From NCBI RefSeq assembly GCF_023502235.1, contig NZ_JAMFLY010000005.1:147852-211851 (forward strand): DNA of 64,000 bases, written 5' to 3'. The notes beneath the pieces were generated by a model. The model was not told where the DNA came from. It worked only from the letters and a program-made list of their open reading frames with translations, and ran no database searches. Both the position numbers and the translations under genes were made by a program. Numbering within the stretch: the first letter of the stretch is position 1; every line of letters begins with the position of its first letter. Source of the stretch: Flagellimonas myxillae (GTDB lineage: Bacteria; Bacteroidota; Bacteroidia; Flavobacteriales; Flavobacteriaceae). Below are positions 1-9,073 of the stretch, in pieces.

Positions 1-282
1 TGGGTGGAGCCAGGTCAACTCGGATTGAGGTTCAACTACTCTATTTTAAAGGATAGGATGGACGAGATTGGGGAAAACATAAGTTCCACGGCAGTATATG
101 GTGGGCCAACCCTCTTTCTTAGGGGTGACCGCTCCGAATACATCCTTCCCAACGACTTTCCGGGCATAAAACGACACTTCCCCAATGCCGATATCCAAAC
201 CGTGGAAAATGCGGGCCATTGGTTGCATGCCGAAAATCCCAAACAGTTTTTTGAGATGTCCATCGCATTTTTGAATCCTTAA
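1..282 (+). CDS. alpha/beta hydrolase, C-terminal part (YbfF-like), 5' end outside window
   Basis: Only the last ~93 residues are present, because the frame is open at base 1. They match the end of YbfF-type esterases of the alpha/beta hydrolase fold: a strand with LFLRGDRSEYI that normally carries the acid residue, then NAGHWLHAENP with the catalytic His and the final helix. The nucleophile region lies upstream of the window. The GTG at base 4 is internal, not a start. The likely role is hydrolysis of small acyl esters or thioesters in the cytoplasm; the substrate is unknown. Confidence 0.85.
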   Translation, partial: WVEPGQLGLRFNYSILKDRMDEIGENISSTAVYGGPTLFLRGDRSEYILPNDFPGIKRHFPNADIQTVENAGHWLHAENPKQFFEMSIAFLNP

Positions 283-414
283 TATTTGGGGCGTTTTATT
301 ATGCATGCATAATTTTTTTGCCCATTTTATTGTCTGGAACGCAAATTTGACATAGTTTTGGTCAAATGGGTTTGTTGTTTAAATCGCCCAGTACTAACTC
401 AAATAGCTATAAAT

Positions 415-1995
415 ATGAAAAAGTTTTATGCCCTACTTCTCCCCCTTTTAGGGTTGATGATTGCATGTGAGGATGATGAAGCTCCAATTGTTCCCGACCC
501 TGATTCAGATCCCGTTGTGTATACCTCAGGGACTGCCAACTTTGCAAACTTTGTTGCCCTAGGTAGTTCGCTTACGGCAGGTTTTTCAGATAATGCCCTG
601 TTTGCTGCCGGGCAAGAAGCTTCATTTCCCAATATGTTGGCCGGGCAATTTGCCCTGGCAGGTGGTGGTGCCTTTAACCAGCCCTTGATGGCAGACAACC
701 TTGGAGGAGCCACCTTGGGAGGGAATCCCATTCTTGGTAACCGATTAATCTTGCTATTTACTCCAGATGGTCCGGCACCTACACCTAAAAGTGGAACCGG
801 AACCACGGAGATTTCAACGAAACTTTCAGGTTCTTTCAATAATATGGGAATTCCAGGGTCAAAAAGTTACGAACTATTGGCTCCTGGATACGGTAGCGTT
901 GCCGGGGTTGCCCTAGGGACTGCGAACCCTTATTTTGCCAGATTCTCTTCTGCGGAGGATGCCACAGTAATTGGAGATGCCGCCGCGCAAGGCGCTACTT
1001 TCTTTTCTGCATGGATAGGAGCCAACGACGTATTGCTGTATGCAACAAGTGGTGGCGCAGGAACGGATCAAACCGGGAATTTAGATCCGACCTCCTATGA
1101 AAGAACGGATATTACCGATCCTTTGGTTTTTGGCAATGTGCTCACGGGAATTTTACAGACCATGACCGCCGGCGGTGCGGATGGTGTTATTGCCAATATT
1201 CCGAATATTCTTGATGCACCCTTTTTCCATACGGTTCCCTTTGCACCTCTAGATCCAACCAATCCCGCTTTTGGACCACAAATTCCTGTTTTAAACGCCC
1301 AATTTGCCGGATTGAATCTTGTGTTCCAAGCACTAGGGGTACCAGAGCGACAATTCGTGTTTTCAGAATCGGCTGCTAGTTCCATAATTATTAAGGATGA
1401 GGATTTGCTGGACTTGTCCGCTGAAATAACTCAAGCCCTGATCCTTAACGGGGTGGATGCACCCACCGCAGGTGTTACTGGCTTGCTATACGGTCAAGCG
1501 CGACAATCCAATGCTGATGACATGATTACACTACCTTCAAGCACAGTAATTGCCACCTTGAACGAGGAAGCTTTTGCCATGCTTCAGAATCTTGGTCTCC
1601 CGGCAGAAACCGCAGGACAGCTTGCAGTGAATGGGATTACTTATCCCATGGAAGACCAATGGGTCTTAACCCCCCAAGAACAAGAGGCTGTAGCTACAGC
1701 ACGAGACGCTTATAATCAAACTATTGAAGCCTTGGCGGCACAGTTTAACCTTCCCATGGTTGACATAGACGCGCTCCTAGAGCAAGTAAGTGATACTGGA
1801 TTTCCCCTTGCAGACGGAAGTAGCGTTACCAGCACTTTTGCTACTGGTGGCGGTTTCTCTTTGGATGGAGTGCACCCCACACCACGAGGCTATGCCTTAA
1901 TTGCAAATAGCTTTATAAAAGTTATTAATGACACCTATGGTTCCAACTTGCCCGATGTTAATCCATTGGGTTATACTGGTCTGTACATCGATTGA
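415..1995 (+). CDS. SGNH/GDSL-family lipoprotein hydrolase
   Basis: A 526-residue lipoprotein. The ATG at 415 gives a short signal peptide ending in a lipobox (M-I-A-C, Cys18) followed by acidic residues, as in exported flavobacterial surface lipoproteins. The longer open frame from 358 would put unrelated residues before the signal. SGNH blocks are visible: ALGSSLTAG near residue 50, where Ser52 is the predicted nucleophile (GSSL in place of GDSL); GAND at 202-205 (block III); and DGVH at 484-487 with the catalytic Asp/His. The family comprises esterases and acyl hydrolases; here the enzyme would be anchored in the outer membrane. It is longer than simple GDSL esterases because of inserts between the blocks. 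The substrate is unknown. A strong terminator follows. Confidence 0.8.
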   Translation: MKKFYALLLPLLGLMIACEDDEAPIVPDPDSDPVVYTSGTANFANFVALGSSLTAGFSDNALFAAGQEASFPNMLAGQFALAGGGAFNQPLMADNLGGATLGGNPILGNRLILLFTPDGPAPTPKSGTGTTEISTKLSGSFNNMGIPGSKSYELLAPGYGSVAGVALGTANPYFARFSSAEDATVIGDAAAQGATFFSAWIGANDVLLYATSGGAGTDQTGNLDPTSYERTDITDPLVFGNVLTGILQTMTAGGADGVIANIPNILDAPFFHTVPFAPLDPTNPAFGPQIPVLNAQFAGLNLVFQALGVPERQFVFSESAASSIIIKDEDLLDLSAEITQALILNGVDAPTAGVTGLLYGQARQSNADDMITLPSSTVIATLNEEAFAMLQNLGLPAETAGQLAVNGITYPMEDQWVLTPQEQEAVATARDAYNQTIEALAAQFNLPMVDIDALLEQVSDTGFPLADGSSVTSTFATGGGFSLDGVHPTPRGYALIANSFIKVINDTYGSNLPDVNPLGYTGLYID

Positions 1996-2023
1996 TCTAC
2001 ACGTAATTTCACTATATTAAGAG

Positions 2024-2047
2024 CACCGTTTTAAACGGTGTTTTTTT
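2024..2047 (+). terminator. Rho-independent terminator after the SGNH lipoprotein gene
   Basis: The arms CACCGTTT and AAACGGTG flank position 2032 and are followed by seven T. It lies 28 nt after the stop codon and separates this gene from the small membrane protein gene. Confidence 0.85.
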
Positions 2048-2067
2048 ATGGACCAAATTCAAACCTT

Positions 2068-2409
2068 ATGAAACTGCTGATTCGACTTCTTTTAAATGCC
2101 CTTGCCGTGGTCATCCTGAGCTATGTATTGCCGGGCGTGGGCGTAGATTCGTACCAAACCGCCATTATCGTGGCCTTGGTATTGAGTGTACTCAACTTTT
2201 TGGTGAAACCCATATTGGTCATCCTCACTTTGCCAATAACCATTTTAACCCTGGGGCTATTCCTCCTTATCATCAATGCCGTCATCATTTTAACGGTCGC
2301 ACACTTTATCTCCGGATTTGAGGTTTCCAGCGTATTATGGGCGATTATTTTCAGCTTATTGCTCTCGTTCCTACAATCCATTTTACATTCCATTTTAAAG
2401 GAGGATTAG
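2068..2409 (+). CDS. Small membrane protein of the phage_holin_4_2 (YvlD-like) family
   Basis: A 113-residue, very hydrophobic protein with about four transmembrane segments. The pattern NFLVKPILVILTLPITILT after the second segment is typical of Pfam Phage_holin_4_2 (YvlD of Bacillus). Despite the family name it is a common chromosomal membrane protein of unknown function and not evidence of a prophage. The start at 2068 is chosen because the preceding codons overlap the terminator of the previous gene and code no recognisable segment. It ends about 60 nt before the tig promoter. Confidence 0.8.
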   Translation: MKLLIRLLLNALAVVILSYVLPGVGVDSYQTAIIVALVLSVLNFLVKPILVILTLPITILTLGLFLLIINAVIILTVAHFISGFEVSSVLWAIIFSLLLSFLQSILHSILKED

Positions 2410-2447
2410 CGGAAAAGCTTTTGTTTGAAATTCAACACTTTAAAAAG

Positions 2448-2478
2448 TTGTCCTACTGGGGAAAATGCATTACTTTTG
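2448..2478 (+). promoter_or_regulatory. Predicted Bacteroidota-type sigma-A promoter of tig
   Basis: TACTTTTG at 2471-2478 matches the Bacteroidota -7 box TAnnTTTG exactly. A TTG at 2448-2450 lies 20 nt upstream as the -33 element. Transcription would start near 2485, leaving a short leader before the tig ATG at 2513. Confidence 0.6.
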
Positions 2479-2512
2479 CCACCCATTTTTGAATAGCAAA
2501 TTTAGGTAGGAG

Positions 2513-3835
2513 ATGAATATCACAAAAGAGCAGATTGACGAGCTAAATGCCGTGGTAAAAGTTGCCATAAGCAAGGACGATTATCAAGAAAAAGTTGATA
2601 AAATCCTTAAGGATTATAGAAAACAAGCCAATATCCCTGGTTTCCGCAAGGGGCAGGTTCCCATGGGCTTGATTAAAAAACAATATGGTAAAGCGGTATT
2701 GGTGGATGAAGTGAACAAATTGCTTCAGGACAACCTCAACAAATACCTTACGGAAGAAAAGTTGGATGTGTTGGGCAATCCCCTTCCCAAACAACAAGAC
2801 AATTTTGATTGGGACAGCGACAACCTCGATTTCGAATTTGAATTGGGTCTTGCCCCAAATTTCGATGTTAAGGTAAAAACCAAAAAAGCCGTTACCCAGT
2901 ACAAGATTGTTGCCGATAAAAAGATGATTGATGAGCAAGTGGAGCGCATTCAAAAACAATATGGCAAGTTGGTTTCAAAATCAGAGGTTGGGAAAGCCGA
3001 TGAGGTAACCGGAACATTTGTGAATGAAGCTGAGGAAATTGAGCACAAGACTACCATAGAGCTCGATAAAATTAAGAGCAAGAAGGCTGCTGATGCACTT
3101 GTCGGTAAAAAGGTGGGTGAAAGTATTTCCCTAAAGACCAAAGGCCTTTTTAAAGAAGATTATTTGCTTTCCAGTGCTTTGGGCATCGATCGTGAGAAAG
3201 CAGAAAAGCTGAACATCGAGGTTACTTTCAATATTGAGGAGATCAACGAGCGCGAAGCAGCTGTGATGGACCAAGAATTGTTCGACAAATTGTTCGGAAA
3301 GGATGCTGTGAAATCAGAAAAGGAACTTAGAGATCGTATCAAAGAGGATTCTGAAAAGCAATTCGAGCAACAATCCGATCAAAAACTATTGAACGACATC
3401 ACAGAAAAGTTGATCGACGATACCAAGTTTGATCTTCCATCGGAGTTTTTGAAAAAGTGGATCCAGGTTAGCGGTGAAAATCCATTGACCGATGATGAGG
3501 CCAGCGAGGAGTTTGAAAAATCAGAAAAAGGACTTCGTTATCAACTTATAGAAGGTAAAATCATTAAGGAGAACGACCTTCAGGTGCAATTTGATGAATT
3601 GAAGGAATTCGCCAAAGGCTTTATCAAGTCACAGATGGCGCAATACGGTCATTTGGACCCCCAAGAAGAAGAGCTCGATAACATTGCGAACAGGATTATG
3701 GGTAATCAAGACGAGGTTAAAAGACTCTCAGAACAATTGATGAGCCAAAAACTGTTGGATTTCTATAAGAAAAATGCCAACCTTAAGGTGAAGGAAGTAA
3801 CCTATGAGGACTTTGTTAAGGAAGCCTATAGCTAG
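2513..3835 (+). CDS. tig: Trigger factor, ribosome-associated chaperone
   Basis: At 440 residues it is close to the usual ~430. The N-terminal ribosome-binding domain carries the signature GFRKGQVP at residues 43-50, which docks at the ribosomal exit tunnel. The central region corresponds to the FKBP-type peptidyl-prolyl isomerase domain but is divergent, as is usual in Bacteroidota. The C-terminal ~200 residues are charged and helical and form the chaperone arms. It binds nascent chains in the cytoplasm. It has its own promoter and a strong terminator, so it is probably transcribed separately from clpP and clpX, although the tig-clpP-clpX order is widely conserved. Confidence 0.95.
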   Translation: MNITKEQIDELNAVVKVAISKDDYQEKVDKILKDYRKQANIPGFRKGQVPMGLIKKQYGKAVLVDEVNKLLQDNLNKYLTEEKLDVLGNPLPKQQDNFDWDSDNLDFEFELGLAPNFDVKVKTKKAVTQYKIVADKKMIDEQVERIQKQYGKLVSKSEVGKADEVTGTFVNEAEEIEHKTTIELDKIKSKKAADALVGKKVGESISLKTKGLFKEDYLLSSALGIDREKAEKLNIEVTFNIEEINEREAAVMDQELFDKLFGKDAVKSEKELRDRIKEDSEKQFEQQSDQKLLNDITEKLIDDTKFDLPSEFLKKWIQVSGENPLTDDEASEEFEKSEKGLRYQLIEGKIIKENDLQVQFDELKEFAKGFIKSQMAQYGHLDPQEEELDNIANRIMGNQDEVKRLSEQLMSQKLLDFYKKNANLKVKEVTYEDFVKEAYS

Positions 3836-3867
3836 GATTGGCCTAAAAGAAAAATAAGTATCTTTAC

Positions 3868-3902
3868 GGTGCCGAAAAGTTATTTTTCGGCACCTTTTTT
3901 TT
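3868..3902 (+). terminator. Rho-independent terminator after tig
   Basis: The inverted repeat GGTGCCGAAAA / TTTTTCGGCACC spans 3868-3894 and is followed by eight T. It lies 33 nt past the tig stop and only 22 nt before clpP. Confidence 0.9.
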
Positions 3903-3924
3903 AAGCTAAATCGAAAGAAATCCT

Positions 3925-4605
3925 ATGGATTACGGAAAAGAATTCAAAAAATACGCCACCCAACACCACGGAATCAACAGCATGTATTATGACAAGATCA
4001 TGAGTAGCATGTATCCTGTGGGCATGACCCCAAATATTATTGAGGAAAGACAGTTGAATGCCATTGCCATGGATGTCTTTTCCCGTTTGATGATGGACCG
4101 TATCATCTTTTTGGGTACGGGAATCAACGATCAGGTGGCCAATATTGTCCAAGCCCAGTTGCTTTTTTTGGAAAGTGCGGACGCCTCCAAGGACATTCAG
4201 ATTTACATTAACTCACCGGGAGGCAGTGTTTATGCCGGTTTGGGCATATACGACACCATGCAGTTCATTAAGCCCGATGTGGCCACGATCTGTACCGGAA
4301 TTGCTGCTTCAATGGCCGCAGTACTCCTTTGTGCCGGGCACGAGGGCAAGCGAAGCGGACTTACACATTCGCGTGTTATGATCCACCAGCCCATGGGAGG
4401 TGCGCAAGGACAAGCCAGTGATATTGAAATCACGGCAAGGGAAATATTGAAACTCAAAGAAGAGCTCTACCATGTGATCGCCAAACATTCCGGACAGAAG
4501 TTTGAAAAGGTAAGTGAGGACAGTGACCGGGATTACTGGATGAAGGCTGATGAGGCAAAAAAATATGGTATGATTGATGAAATTTTGGTAAGGGATAAGT
4601 CCTAA
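3925..4605 (+). CDS. clpP: ATP-dependent Clp protease, proteolytic subunit
   Basis: A 226-residue ClpP serine peptidase. The catalytic Ser129 lies in GIAASMAA, His154 in MIHQPMGG, and the Asp in the DRDYWM region near the C-terminus, so the triad is intact. The N-terminus is ~25 residues longer than E. coli ClpP and may include a propeptide removed on maturation. It forms the tetradecameric barrel that degrades proteins unfolded by ClpX, whose gene follows 92 nt downstream. Confidence 0.97.
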   Translation: MDYGKEFKKYATQHHGINSMYYDKIMSSMYPVGMTPNIIEERQLNAIAMDVFSRLMMDRIIFLGTGINDQVANIVQAQLLFLESADASKDIQIYINSPGGSVYAGLGIYDTMQFIKPDVATICTGIAASMAAVLLCAGHEGKRSGLTHSRVMIHQPMGGAQGQASDIEITAREILKLKEELYHVIAKHSGQKFEKVSEDSDRDYWMKADEAKKYGMIDEILVRDKS

Positions 4606-4697
4606 AACCGAACAAAACGGTTAAAAACAGGCGGTTGAAGCAAACCAAATCGAGTTTTTTTCCGTTATTGTGGTTGAACTTTACGCGATAGTCCATT

Positions 4698-5933
4698 ATG
4701 GCAAAGGAAAATTTGGAGTGTTCATTTTGTGGAAGAAAGAAGCCGGAGACCAATCTTTTGATTGCCGGACTGGACGCGCATATCTGTGATAGATGCATAG
4801 AACAAGCGCATAGTATTGTAGCGGAGGAATCCAAACAATCCAAAAACCAAGACCTTTCTTCAGAATTGGTGTTGAAGAAGCCTATGGAAATCCGGGATTT
4901 TCTCGACACCTTCGTTATAGGGCAGGAGCGCACCAAAAAGGTGATGTCCGTTGCCGTATACAACCATTACAAAAGACTACTTCAGCCCAAGGGCAAGGAA
5001 GAGGATGTGGAAATCCAAAAAAGTAACATCGTAATGGTTGGGCAGACCGGGACGGGAAAAACGCTAATTGCAAAGACCATAGCCCGAATGCTCAATGTAC
5101 CATTGGCCATTGTTGATGCTACGGTACTAACCGAGGCCGGTTATGTTGGCGAAGATGTGGAAAGTATCCTCACCCGATTGCTTCAAGCTGCGGATTACAA
5201 TCTGGAAAAAGCGGAAAGAGGAATTGTCTTTATTGACGAAATTGACAAAATTGCCCGTAAAAGTGATAACCCCTCCATAACCCGGGATGTTTCTGGTGAG
5301 GGTGTGCAACAGGGCTTACTGAAATTACTCGAAGGGACCGTGGTCAACGTCCCCCCAAAAGGAGGACGCAAACACCCAGACCAGAAATTCATTGAGGTAA
5401 ATACCGAAAATATACTCTTTGTGGCAGGTGGTGCTTTTGATGGTATTGAACGCATTATCACCAAGCGCCTGAATATGCAGGCCGTGGGTTATAGTGCCTC
5501 CAAGGCAGAAGACCGTTTGGACAATGAGAACATCCTTCAATACATCATCCCAAAAGATTTAAAGGAATTTGGTTTGATACCGGAAATCATTGGACGACTT
5601 CCCGTACTTACCCACATGAATCCTCTGGATTCCAAGACTTTGAGGGCGATACTTACGGAGCCTAAAAATGCCATCATCAAGCAGTACGAGAAATTGTTTG
5701 CCATGGATGGGATTAGCTTTAGCATTACCGAACAGGCATTAACCTATATGGTCGATAAGGCTGTGGAGTACAAATTGGGTGCTAGGGGACTCCGTTCCCT
5801 TTGTGAAGCTGTGTTCACCGATGCGATGTTCGAACTTCCAAGTACGGATGAAAAGGAATTCAAGGTCACTAAGGCCTATGCCGAGGAAAAACTTTCCCAT
5901 GAGACCATCAAAAAATTAAAGGCGGTTTCCTAG
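4698..5933 (+). CDS. clpX: ATP-dependent Clp protease, ATP-binding subunit ClpX
   Basis: At 411 residues this is standard length. The N-terminal zinc-binding domain has Cys8, Cys11, Cys30 and Cys33. The AAA+ module has Walker A GQTGTGKT at 115-122 and Walker B ending in IDEIDK. The C-terminal small domain, including the LGARGLR sensor-2 region, is complete. ClpX recognises tagged substrates, unfolds them and feeds them to ClpP. The stop codon overlaps by 4 nt the stop of the gene on the opposite strand. Confidence 0.97.
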   Translation: MAKENLECSFCGRKKPETNLLIAGLDAHICDRCIEQAHSIVAEESKQSKNQDLSSELVLKKPMEIRDFLDTFVIGQERTKKVMSVAVYNHYKRLLQPKGKEEDVEIQKSNIVMVGQTGTGKTLIAKTIARMLNVPLAIVDATVLTEAGYVGEDVESILTRLLQAADYNLEKAERGIVFIDEIDKIARKSDNPSITRDVSGEGVQQGLLKLLEGTVVNVPPKGGRKHPDQKFIEVNTENILFVAGGAFDGIERIITKRLNMQAVGYSASKAEDRLDNENILQYIIPKDLKEFGLIPEIIGRLPVLTHMNPLDSKTLRAILTEPKNAIIKQYEKLFAMDGISFSITEQALTYMVDKAVEYKLGARGLRSLCEAVFTDAMFELPSTDEKEFKVTKAYAEEKLSHETIKKLKAVS

Positions 5934-6469
5934 ATTGCCTTTTTGGTCACCTTTTCCAAAAGACCCAAACAGACTTCGGAGATAATTTTTTCGTCGGAAT
6001 ATAATTGATGCCCAAAACTCGGGACAACATTTAGGTCTACCCCAACTTCATTGGCCCATTTCATTTCGGGCTTGAATTTGTCGCATTCCCCAAAAATTAG
6101 GTTCATGGGAACATTCGGACGTTCACTCTCCAGGCGGACCCTCGTTGGGGAAATGGCCGTCAAGGATTTCATGGGTAGTCCTTTAAGAGCAGCTTTCCAA
6201 GCTACAGTGCCTCCCATGCTAAAAGCCAAGTAGTGGCTAGGTTCGGATTCTTTTTTCAACAAATGCGCAACTGCGGTTTCAATGCCACCTTCAACAAAGG
6301 CTTTATGGATATTCTCCTCAGTTAAAACAGGAATATCAATGTCCGCAAGTTGTTGAATATCATAAAATTGAATATTGTAGTATTGTTGTAGGTACCCAAA
6401 GTATGAAGTGATCCAGAGTCCTTTTTTTACCCCCCACATATCGGAGATAACTACCAATTTTTCAGCCAT
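5930..6469 (-). CDS. Small alpha/beta-hydrolase-fold protein
   Basis: A 179-residue protein with a compact alpha/beta hydrolase pattern. The nucleophile elbow is AFSMGG with Ser84. An acid residue is likely in FGECDKF near residue 130, and His154 lies in [10 protein letters not shown], so the triad appears intact. No signal peptide is seen, so it is cytoplasmic. It is about 80 residues shorter than usual and lacks a cap domain. It converges on clpX with a 4-nt tail overlap. The 166-nt upstream gap contains a perfect 24-bp palindrome resembling a LacI-family operator. Substrate unknown. Confidence 0.65.
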   Translation of the reverse strand: MAEKLVVISDMWGVKKGLWITSYFGYLQQYYNIQFYDIQQLADIDIPVLTEENIHKAFVEGGIETAVAHLLKKESEPSHYLAFSMGGTVAWKAALKGLPMKSLTAISPTRVRLESERPNVPMNLIFGECDKFKPEMKWANEVGVDLNVVPSFGHQLYSDEKIISEVCLGLLEKVTKKAI

Positions 6470-6595
6470 GCCGGTTACTTTTTAGTTTAGTTATTAAGAT
6501 GAGGGAACATTTTTTCTCATCCAAACTTCAACCTAAAACGATAAAATTCCATATTTATTTGTCCAAAAGGAAAGATTGTTCGATGAATGGGATTG

Positions 6596-6619
6596 ATTTA
6601 CGAAAACGTTTTCGTAAAT
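6596..6619. promoter_or_regulatory. Perfect 24-bp palindrome resembling a LacI-family operator
   Basis: The sequence from ATTTA at 6596 to TAAAT at 6619 is a perfect inverted repeat around a central CG at 6607-6608, with core CGAAAACGTTTTCG. AT-rich arms around a central CG are the hallmark of LacI-family operators such as PurR and CcpA sites. It lies between the GH3-like gene stop (6636) and the small alpha/beta hydrolase start (6469), about 127 nt upstream of the latter. No LacI-type gene is adjacent; the only one in the window is 38 kb away and has differently sequenced sites. Confidence 0.6.
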
Positions 6620-6635
6620 ATTACATGTTTGCGAA

Positions 6636-8156
6636 TTATCGCTCCTGAAGGTTCATTTGGAGGAGTTCTTCCAAATAACCCCGTTCGTTGGACAACCTAG
6701 GGATTTTGTGCTGTCCGCCCAATTTATTCTTGGATTTGAGCCAGTCATGAAATAGGTTTTGCCGAGCCATGTGCACTTTGGGCATTTTCAGGGTAATGTT
6801 ATTGTAACGTTTGGCCTCGTAGTCAGAATTCAGCGACTTTAGGGCGTTGTCCAAAAACTCTGTAAAATAATCAACGTCCTTGGGCGGTTTCCGAAATTCA
6901 ATGATCCATTCGTGTGCACCCTTTTCACTACCGTTCATAAAAATCGGTGCTGCGGTGTAGTCCATGATCTCAGCATCGGTCTTTTGACAAATTTGCTTTA
7001 GGGCTTCTTCCGCATTTTCTATAATAAGTTCCTCCCCAAAAGCATTGATATGGTGCTTTGTCCTACCCGTAATCCGGATTCGATATGGGTTTTTGGAAGT
7101 AAATCGCACCGTATCCCCAATTTTATATCGCCACAATCCAGCATTGGTAGTGATGACGACTGCGTAATTAACTCCTGTTTCTACCTCCCAAAGGGGTACG
7201 GCCTTTTCTTCCTTGCCATAGGTATCCATAGGAATGAATTCATAAAAAATTCCATAGTCCAGCATCAACAACAGATCATCCGCATTGTTGCGATCCTGAA
7301 TGCCAAAAAATCCTTCGGAAGCATTATAGGTTTCGTAGTAGTTAAAACTCTTTCTGGGCAACAACTTTTTGTACTGGTCACGATAAGGCGCAAAGCTGAC
7401 CCCGCCGTGAAAATAGACCTCAAGGTTTTCCCAAACCTCGAACAGATGGTTCTTCCCTGTTTTCTCTAGCACATCATTCAGTAATACCAGCATCCATGAT
7501 GGTACTCCTGCCAAACTTGTCACATTTTCCTGGATGCTTTCCTCAATTATGGCCTCCAATTTGGACTCCCATTCACTCATTAGGGAAACCTTGCTACTAG
7601 GGGTGCTACTATATTCGGCCCAAAGAGGCATGTTGTCAATTAAAATGGCCGAAAGGTCACCGAAAAATGTCCCGTTGTCCTCATAAAGTTCCTTGCTCCC
7701 CCCCAACCGCAGACTTTTGCCCCGGAACAATTGCGAATTCTCGTTGTTGTTCAAATAGAGGCACAGCAAATCCTTGCTCGACTTGTAATGGCAATCCTCC
7801 AAAGCCTCGGTGCTTACCGGGATAAACTTGCTTTTGGCATTGGTGGTCCCGCTGCTTTTGGCAAACCATTTGATAGTTGTGGGCCAGAAAATGTTCTGCT
7901 CCCCCCTGCGGGATTTCTCGATCATGTCGGCTACACCTTCATAATTTTTTATGGGTACCCTTTCCGCAAACTGTTCATATTTGGAGATATCGCTAAAACC
8001 GTAATGTCTCCCTATTTGGGTGTCTTTGGAATATTCCACCAAATGTTGCAGCACCTCTTCTTGTACATCAAAGGGATACTTTAAAAAAAGCTCTATTTGG
8101 TGGTAGCGCTTTTTAAGCAGCCAAGATGCTATGGAATTGAATAAAGGTATTGGCAT
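6636..8156 (-). CDS. GH3-family (auxin-responsive GH3-like) acyl-adenylating protein
   Basis: A 506-residue protein of the GH3 family, named after plant acyl-acid amido synthetases. Visible motifs are the ATP/AMP loop KSSGTTNAKSKF near residue 100, a YNASEGFFG segment corresponding to the second nucleotide-binding motif, and YKIGDTVRF followed by GRTKHHINAFGEE in the C-terminal hinge. Length and motif order match the family. It is predicted to activate a carboxylate as an acyl-adenylate and transfer it to an amine; bacterial substrates are largely unknown. It is divergent from the DUF2797 gene across 98 nt. Confidence 0.88.
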   Translation of the reverse strand: MPIPLFNSIASWLLKKRYHQIELFLKYPFDVQEEVLQHLVEYSKDTQIGRHYGFSDISKYEQFAERVPIKNYEGVADMIEKSRRGEQNIFWPTTIKWFAKSSGTTNAKSKFIPVSTEALEDCHYKSSKDLLCLYLNNNENSQLFRGKSLRLGGSKELYEDNGTFFGDLSAILIDNMPLWAEYSSTPSSKVSLMSEWESKLEAIIEESIQENVTSLAGVPSWMLVLLNDVLEKTGKNHLFEVWENLEVYFHGGVSFAPYRDQYKKLLPRKSFNYYETYNASEGFFGIQDRNNADDLLLMLDYGIFYEFIPMDTYGKEEKAVPLWEVETGVNYAVVITTNAGLWRYKIGDTVRFTSKNPYRIRITGRTKHHINAFGEELIIENAEEALKQICQKTDAEIMDYTAAPIFMNGSEKGAHEWIIEFRKPPKDVDYFTEFLDNALKSLNSDYEAKRYNNITLKMPKVHMARQNLFHDWLKSKNKLGGQHKIPRLSNERGYLEELLQMNLQER

Positions 8157-8254
8157 TTTTGGGTATCTTTAGCCGAGTTAGGGGTTAGGTACGTTAGCTA
8201 AAATAGGGTATCTCCCCCTGATTTTCAAATACGCTTAAAAACAGCCTTTTTACC

Positions 8255-9049
8255 ATGCTTTACCAAGGAGTACTTCGAAAAATGCAGACCGATAATGGAA
8301 ATCCCATCCAATACTTTCTGGTTTTTGAGAACGATTTTATCAATATGAACCAACTTTTGAATCGGGAAATCCAAATTGATTTCATCAAGTACCAATGCTT
8401 GAATTGTGGCAGGGAAAGACCCATTTATAGACAAGGTTTCTGTAGGTCCTGTTTTTTCGATAGCCCTGCAGCTGGGGATTGGATCATGAAACCAGAACTG
8501 AGCACTGCCCATTTGGACAAGGAAGACCGCGACTTGGCCTATGAAAAAAAGGTGCAATTGCAACCGCATATTGTTTATTTGGCCAACAGCAGCAACGTTA
8601 AGGTCGGGGTAACCCGTAAAACCCAGGTACCCACCAGATGGATTGATCAAGGGGCGCATGAGGCCATCGAAATTGTGGAGGTGCCCAATCGTTATTTGGC
8701 CGGTATTACCGAGGTTGCACTTAAAGCCCATGTAAGCGATAAGACCAGTTGGCAGAAAATGCTCAAAAATGATATCGAGGATATTGACCTGGTGGAATGG
8801 CGCGAAAAATTAAAGGCACATATTCCCGAAGAAGCGCGGGAGTATTTTATTGATTCCAATTCCGAGACCCATCTGGAATTCCCTGTTCTACAATATCCTG
8901 AAAAGGTAAAAAGTCTTAACCTGACCAAAACGCCAAGCTATTCCGGGGTGTTGAAGGGGATCAAGGGCCAATACCTCATTTTCGAGGACCAAACCGTACT
9001 TAACGTCCGAGGTAATGAAGGACATTATGTGGGTATTGGAATCAACTAA
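8255..9049 (+). CDS. DUF2797 protein with zinc-ribbon-like cysteines
   Basis: A 264-residue protein of the DUF2797 family. Two CxxC pairs, CLNC and CRSC, near residues 49-67 look like a zinc-binding element. The VYLANSSNVKVGVTR segment resembles the GIY-YIG fold seen in this family, but no nuclease activity can be claimed. There is no signal peptide or membrane segment. It leads a tight rightward unit: the endonuclease/phosphatase gene follows after 24 nt and the POT transporter 3 nt later. Function unknown. Confidence 0.8.
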   Translation: MLYQGVLRKMQTDNGNPIQYFLVFENDFINMNQLLNREIQIDFIKYQCLNCGRERPIYRQGFCRSCFFDSPAAGDWIMKPELSTAHLDKEDRDLAYEKKVQLQPHIVYLANSSNVKVGVTRKTQVPTRWIDQGAHEAIEIVEVPNRYLAGITEVALKAHVSDKTSWQKMLKNDIEDIDLVEWREKLKAHIPEEAREYFIDSNSETHLEFPVLQYPEKVKSLNLTKTPSYSGVLKGIKGQYLIFEDQTVLNVRGNEGHYVGIGIN

Positions 9050-9073
9050 ATAGGCTAATTATCCAATAGTTTA

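Noticed and set aside
2068..2409. Possible prophage remnant because of the phage_holin_4_2 family name
   Set aside because: This family is widespread on bacterial chromosomes and no phage genes are nearby.
2506..2512. AGGAG before the tig ATG as a Shine-Dalgarno site
   Set aside because: It directly abuts the ATG, too close for pairing, and Bacteroidota generally do not rely on Shine-Dalgarno sequences.
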